From Gammaproteobacteria bacterium (GTDB lineage Bacteria; Pseudomonadota; Gammaproteobacteria; UBA9339), in contig JAFGXA010000038.1 of assembly GCA_016936855.1 (NCBI GenBank), positions 1 through 37,782 on the forward strand: a stretch of DNA of 37,782 nt. The letters run 5' to 3'. The notes under the pieces were generated by a model. The model did not search any database. It had not been told where the DNA came from and worked only from the letters and a program-made list of their open reading frames with translations. Below are positions 35,155-37,782 of the stretch, in pieces (within the stretch, counting starts at the first letter, position 1; every line of letters starts with the position of its first letter). The translations under genes were made by a program, and so were the position numbers.

Positions 35155-35252
35155 TAATATTTCTATATTAACAATTATATGTTATTGCTCGGATGTTTAG
35201 ACAAAATGGTAAAAGAAGTAGTCTAAATAGTGGACTTGTCCCCTTTTCTATC

Positions 35253-35318
35253 CCATTACAAAATAAGCAACAGCTTGCTTATGTGCTACTTAATTTAAGT
35301 ATAAATGTGCGCAATAAG
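35253..35318 (+). pseudogene. Diverged coaBC 3'-end remnant
   Basis: Read on the plus strand, 22 codons give PLQNKQQLAYVLLNLSINVR, closely similar to the last residues of CoaBC (PLQDKYQLAYKVLNLIVDIR), about 12 of 22 identical. It begins right after TGGACTTGTCCCCTTT, which resembles one end of the 59-bp palindromic element. It also lies antisense to the end of the XRE pseudogene. It is probably the tail of an older coaBC copy left by recombination; chance similarity is possible because the segment is short. Confidence 0.5.
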
Positions 35319-35593
35319 TTTTTCTGATCGTTGGATGATTTTGTATATAAAGCAATTAATTCTGCGAGCGCGTTGTCTTCGGTATAAAAGTATGCGCCTA
35401 GTAAACCTAAGACGTCAGCAATTCGTTTTAAGCTAGCAAAATCTGGTACATGTTTACCCGTTTCATACTGGTTCATTCTTGCGCTAGATGATAATTCATC
35501 TATACCAGCTGCAATACCAAGACGTTTCTGTGATAATCCTGCTGATTGGCGCGCTTCCTTTTATCGTCTCGCTATGGGTGATTTGATACTCAT
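35279..35593 (-). pseudogene. XRE-family regulator with in-frame stop at codon 11
   Basis: From the ATG at 35593 the frame reads MSIKSPIARR, then TAA (35561-35563), then continues KEARQSAGLSQKRLGIAAGI, the helix-turn-helix, through RMNQYETGKHVPDFASLKRI to a stop at 35279. The expected codon at the stop is Leu (TTA), so one T-to-A change explains the break. Total length would be 104 residues. An internal ATG would give only the last 65 residues without a full HTH. It is divergent from a small exported protein, with a near-palindromic site between them. Genuine readthrough or sequencing error are the alternatives. Confidence 0.85.
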
Positions 35594-35622
35594 ATTAATG
35601 CGGTTCTTATCATAAACAAATA

Positions 35623-35637
35623 CTAAGGATATCTTAG
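35623..35637. promoter_or_regulatory. Candidate operator of the XRE regulator
   Basis: CTAAG and CTTAG are inverted around GATAT, a 15-base near-palindrome between the divergent XRE pseudogene and the small exported protein. It overlaps the -35 of the proposed promoter for the exported protein, as expected for a repressor site. If the regulator is dead, the target may be constitutive. Assigned from symmetry and position only. Confidence 0.35.
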
Positions 35638-35662
35638 CACAAACTCACGTATTTTGTACTAT
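35634..35662 (+). promoter_or_regulatory. Candidate promoter of the small exported protein
   Basis: TTAGCA (35634-35639) and TACTAT (35657-35662) are separated by 17 bases, the optimal sigma-70 spacing. Transcription would start near 35669, about 28 bases before the ATG and 18 before the AAGGAG ribosome-binding site. Unverified. Confidence 0.4.
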
Positions 35663-35696
35663 AGTTACTTTGACAAGTTATTTAAAAGGAGTTTTT

Positions 35697-35876
35697 ATGA
35701 AAAAATTAATTTCTATCATTTTTTTATCAATTTTATCTTTTTCTGCTTTTGCGGGAGTTTATGGAGACACGCACTATGTGCAATCATATACTCGTGGTGA
35801 TGGCACTTATGTTCAAGGTCATTTAGCTGGTAATCCTGGTAGTGGCGTTAACTGTCATGACAATCTTTGTTCTTAA
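35697..35876 (+). CDS. Small exported protein with DGTYV motif
   Basis: 59 residues. A signal peptide KKLISIIFLSILSFSAFA (2-19) is followed by a mature part of about 40 residues. The mature sequence has YVQSYTRGDGTYVQGHLAG, resembling short periplasmic proteins with repeated 'YxRxDGTYVxxH' motifs, and two cysteines near the end (NCHDNLCS) that could form a disulfide. AAGGAG precedes the ATG at 35697; the open frame runs further upstream but without signal-peptide sense. It is divergent from the broken XRE gene. Function unknown. Confidence 0.8.
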   Translation: MKKLISIIFLSILSFSAFAGVYGDTHYVQSYTRGDGTYVQGHLAGNPGSGVNCHDNLCS

Positions 35877-35936
35877 AAAACTTTAAATTAAATCATTGTC
35901 GCCAGCTCTGCATTGTTTTGCAAATATTGATGAAGC

Positions 35937-35983
35937 TGGAGCTAGCGATGGGACTTGAACCCGCAACCTGCTGATTACAAATC
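35937..35983 (-). pseudogene. tRNA-Thr 3' fragment (attachment-site copy 2)
   Basis: 47 bases matching 37573-37619 with one mismatch (GCTAGCG for GCTGGCG). As in copy 1, the match runs from CCA to the anticodon loop and then stops. Read as a second distal att core, nested between copy 1 and the intact tRNA. Confidence 0.9.
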
Positions 35984-36020
35984 GTATTGTAAAATTTTAA
36001 GCAATTGATTTTATTAACAA

Positions 36021-36096
36021 TTTTACGAGACCATTCCGTTGCAACATCCCCACAAATCACAACGAATCACAACCAACCCCCACAAAATCCCCACAC
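36021..36096. other. Integrase arm-site-like repeats, copy 2
   Basis: ACGAGACCATTCCG, then CATCCCCACAAATC, GAATCACAACC, AACCCCCACAAAATCCCC and a further CCCACAC. Order and spacing parallel the segment at 30897-30965 although the sequences have diverged, so both sites come from related elements with similar integrase specificity. Confidence 0.5.
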
Positions 36097-36121
36097 AATA
36101 ATATAATAATATTGCTCTACT

Positions 36122-37228
36122 TTATTGCGCTTCGAAAAGTTTAAAAACTCGCAAATTATTTAATTTTACAGAAATCTTGCTGGGTATAGAAATGTTTTTT
36201 AATCGTAAAAATCGACTTTCAATATTGTGCCAAGATAATACTGCTATTATCAGTGTAACACCAAAGGCTAATACAAATAACTTTATGGGCGTAACACCAG
36301 TATAGATTGCCACAATACTTTGTTGAATCATAAAACCATAAATGTATAAACCATAAGAATAATCTCCAAATTTATTATAACCTCTAATTATTTTTCCTGA
36401 AGGCACATATGCTAAAAAGAAAACCCAATACACAGAAAATAAATAAAAAAGATATTTAAACCAAAAAAACTTAAAACTAAAAACAACCAAAATTATTGAA
36501 AGTAAAAAAAACCTTGTCCCCAAAATAATGTTATCTCGAAACAAATAAAAACAGGAACCAAGATAAAAGAAAGTAAGAAACTGTAATAAATCATGAATAT
36601 ATCTTCCATGAAACAATGAAAAAGCGTCGTTTGCAAAAAAAACAACCGTAAAAATAACCGTCATTACAAGCATAAAAAAAGGCTTCTTCATTATTCCTAA
36701 AACACCAAACAACGCCAAAGAAATATACATTTTTATTTCCCATGGCAAAGTCCAAATTGGAATTATTAATGATCTAGGAAGTGGATTTTTCAAAAACACA
36801 CCTGGAAGACCGAACTTTAGATCGCCAGTTAAAGTAATATTATGCCAAATATAATGGAGAGTTGCTCCCTTATGCGTAAAATAGTAGAATAATGAAGACC
36901 GAGTAAAAATAACACCAACAATAAAAACAGAAAATAGTACCGCAAAAAAAAGGCCAGGATATATTCTAAAAAATCTAGCTAAGAAATATTTAAAAAGATT
37001 TTTTCTTATCAGCAGACTTTTTGTCACCAAAAAACCACTTACCACAAAAAAAGCATTAACAGATAAAGCGCCTAATGATAAACCAATCATTTGCTCAATG
37101 GGATCTTTTCCATAACCGACCCCCAGCGACAAAACATAACTATGTGAATAAATAACTAATGATGCAAATATCACTCTAAGCAAATTAAAATTATTGTCAT
37201 TTATACTGTATTCACTTAATTTTTTCAT
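36122..37228 (-). CDS. Acyltransferase-3 family membrane protein
   Basis: 368 residues with about ten transmembrane helices. Family motifs are present: NFNLLRVIFASLVIYSHSY (the His is the likely catalytic residue), VNAFFVVSGFLVTKSLL, the RFFRIYPG motif and IIPIWTLPWEIKMYI. The family O-acylates surface sugars such as O-antigen, exopolysaccharide or Nod-type glycans. AAGGA precedes the ATG. The gene is the only intact cargo between the second tRNA fragment and the intact tRNA-Thr, so O-antigen modification carried by an island is a reasonable inference. Confidence 0.93.
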   Translation of the reverse strand: MKKLSEYSINDNNFNLLRVIFASLVIYSHSYVLSLGVGYGKDPIEQMIGLSLGALSVNAFFVVSGFLVTKSLLIRKNLFKYFLARFFRIYPGLFFAVLFSVFIVGVIFTRSSLFYYFTHKGATLHYIWHNITLTGDLKFGLPGVFLKNPLPRSLIIPIWTLPWEIKMYISLALFGVLGIMKKPFFMLVMTVIFTVVFFANDAFSLFHGRYIHDLLQFLTFFYLGSCFYLFRDNIILGTRFFLLSIILVVFSFKFFWFKYLFYLFSVYWVFFLAYVPSGKIIRGYNKFGDYSYGLYIYGFMIQQSIVAIYTGVTPIKLFVLAFGVTLIIAVLSWHNIESRFLRLKNISIPSKISVKLNNLRVFKLFEAQ

Positions 37229-37316
37229 TGTATATTTTCCTTATGTTTTTCATTTAGGCTCCAGCGGCTTATAATCAAAATCTCCTGATGATCGTCGGGT
37301 GACTTTCTTGCAACGG

Positions 37317-37508
37317 CTATTGTTTATATCTTGGTCCCGTTTCTTTGATAATCCATTTATATAAATATTCACACGCCTCACTTTCATTATAAAATAATTT
37401 ATAGCTCGATTTATTTCCTCTTTCGCTATAATAAACCGACCATTTCCCATAATTTTCTTCCAGGCAATATTGCTCAGAGGGCCATCCTCCCTCAAGGACG
37501 AGGGTCAA
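37317..37508 (-). pseudogene. 5'-truncated immunity-like protein
   Basis: 63 codons. LEGGWPSEQYCLEENYGKWS and then YYSERGNKSSYKLFYNESEA match, from memory, the C-terminal part of small proteins of about 80-90 residues seen beside polymorphic toxins (pattern GGxPxExYCLE, VYYSERG, ExEACEYL). The usual first 20 or so residues are missing: the frame runs directly into the 59-bp palindrome at 37502, and the only start is a TTG inside it. I read it as a gene whose 5' end was cut by insertion of the palindrome. An overlapping frame at 37250-37495 is less credible. Confidence 0.5.
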
Positions 37509-37560
37509 GTCTAGAGTTGAGCGTTGTTAGACGCAAAAGGCTCAACTCTAGACTTGACCC
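37502..37560. repeat. 59-bp perfect palindromic repeat, copy 2
   Basis: Base-for-base the same as 28085-28143, in the same orientation: 21-base arms and a 17-nt loop. It lies 12 bases from the 3' end of the intact tRNA-Thr and interrupts the immunity-like gene. With copy 1 it brackets 9.4 kb of accessory DNA as a direct repeat. Confidence 0.9.
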
Positions 37561-37572
37561 CTTTGGCTTAAC

Positions 37573-37648
37573 TGGAGCTGGCGATGGGACTTGAACCCGC
37601 AACCTGCTGATTACAAATCAGCTGCTCTACCGATTGAGCTACGCCAGC
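37573..37648 (-). tRNA. tRNA-Thr (anticodon UGU)
   Basis: 76 nt including encoded CCA. Minus strand: GCTGGCGTAGCTCAATCGG, anticodon loop TTTGTAA (anticodon TGT), T-arm GTTCAAGTC, acceptor end CGCCAGC then TCCA. The seven-base acceptor stem is perfect. It is the intact target of the att-like copies at 30816 and 35937. The usual cluster of tRNA-Tyr, tRNA-Gly and tRNA-Thr seen downstream in many gammaproteobacteria is not found; island sequence stands there instead. Confidence 0.97.
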
Positions 37649-37782
37649 ATTTGAACGGATGCACATGCTAGCAAAAAAACAAACGCCATGCAAAATATTG
37701 TATAAGTTCAATTGAAATGAGACTTTTAGATGCCTCCATTTTGATAGTTTAACCAGTATGCCATGGGAGTCATTAAATTCAA
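37649..37782. other. Upstream region of tRNA-Thr
   Basis: 134 bp at the right edge, AT-rich, holding presumably the tRNA promoter. No gene or repeat is recognised. Confidence 0.4.

Noticed and set aside
37250-37495. 81-residue minus-strand frame
   Set aside because: It overlaps the frame at 37317-37508 that carries recognisable immunity-like motifs; the 81-residue product has no recognisable pattern.
28076-37782. Insertion sequence or transposon carrying the accessory genes
   Set aside because: No transposase or integrase frame was found. The palindromes and tRNA copies are better explained as REP-type repeats and attachment sites.

Overview
The window is AT-rich DNA from a gammaproteobacterium. 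The supporting genes are truA, a YibN-type rhodanese next to secB, a GspL-type type II secretion gene, ileS-lspA and coaBC. The low G+C look, the short palindromic intergenic repeats and a very large TPR-rich protein with an acidic C-terminus fit the Legionellales (Coxiella/Legionella/Berkiella side). This placement is an inference; there is no rRNA in the window to confirm it.

Layout. (1) 1-5.7 kb: one giant TPR-type gene on the minus strand, lying between intact truA and a degraded second copy of the truA 3' end. (2) 5.8-15 kb: core genes, namely truA, secB, yibN-like, a GspL gene whose periplasmic half looks like GspM, an AsmA-like gene, tRNA-Phe, a DMT-family permease, lspA and ileS. Composite palindromic repeats fill the gaps. 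(3) 15.06-22.28 kb: a tightly overlapped six-gene operon, hyfB-C-E-F-G-I-like, encoding a membrane complex of the group 4 hydrogenase/complex I superfamily. The large subunit has lost all four Cys ligands of the NiFe site, while the small subunit keeps its four Fe-S cysteines and the membrane subunits keep their pump-type Lys/Glu segments. This matches the 'energy-converting hydrogenase-related' (Ehr) type rather than a true hydrogenase. (4) 22.2-28.1 kb: cupin, SH3-type exported protein, DUF4862 protein, YraQ-type permease, a condensation-domain remnant, a small RRM protein and a 593-aa Cys-rich unknown. (5) 28.1-37.7 kb: an accessory region bracketed by two identical 59-bp palindromic repeats. 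It ends at an intact tRNA-Thr(UGU) and contains two 47-nt copies of that tRNA's 3' end, each followed by similar sequence carrying repeated CCCCACA motifs. These look like attachment sites of successive integrated elements whose integrase is gone. Cargo includes a YhcG/DUF1016 nuclease, an unknown membrane protein, an alpha/beta hydrolase, a Dph6-like PP-loop ATPase, an AlbA/Schlafen-type ATP-binding regulator, coaBC, a broken XRE regulator beside a small exported protein, an acyltransferase-3 and a truncated immunity-like gene.

How the parts work together. The hyf-like operon should build one inner-membrane ion pump driven by an unknown redox or conformational partner. secB, yibN, lspA and the gsp gene serve protein export. 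The right-hand third is a recombination-prone tRNA island with worn cargo. The strongest candidates for something undescribed are the NiFe-less complex without a ferredoxin subunit, the GspL-GspM-like fusion, the giant TPR gene bracketed by truA sequence, and the stacked tRNA-Thr attachment sites around coaBC.
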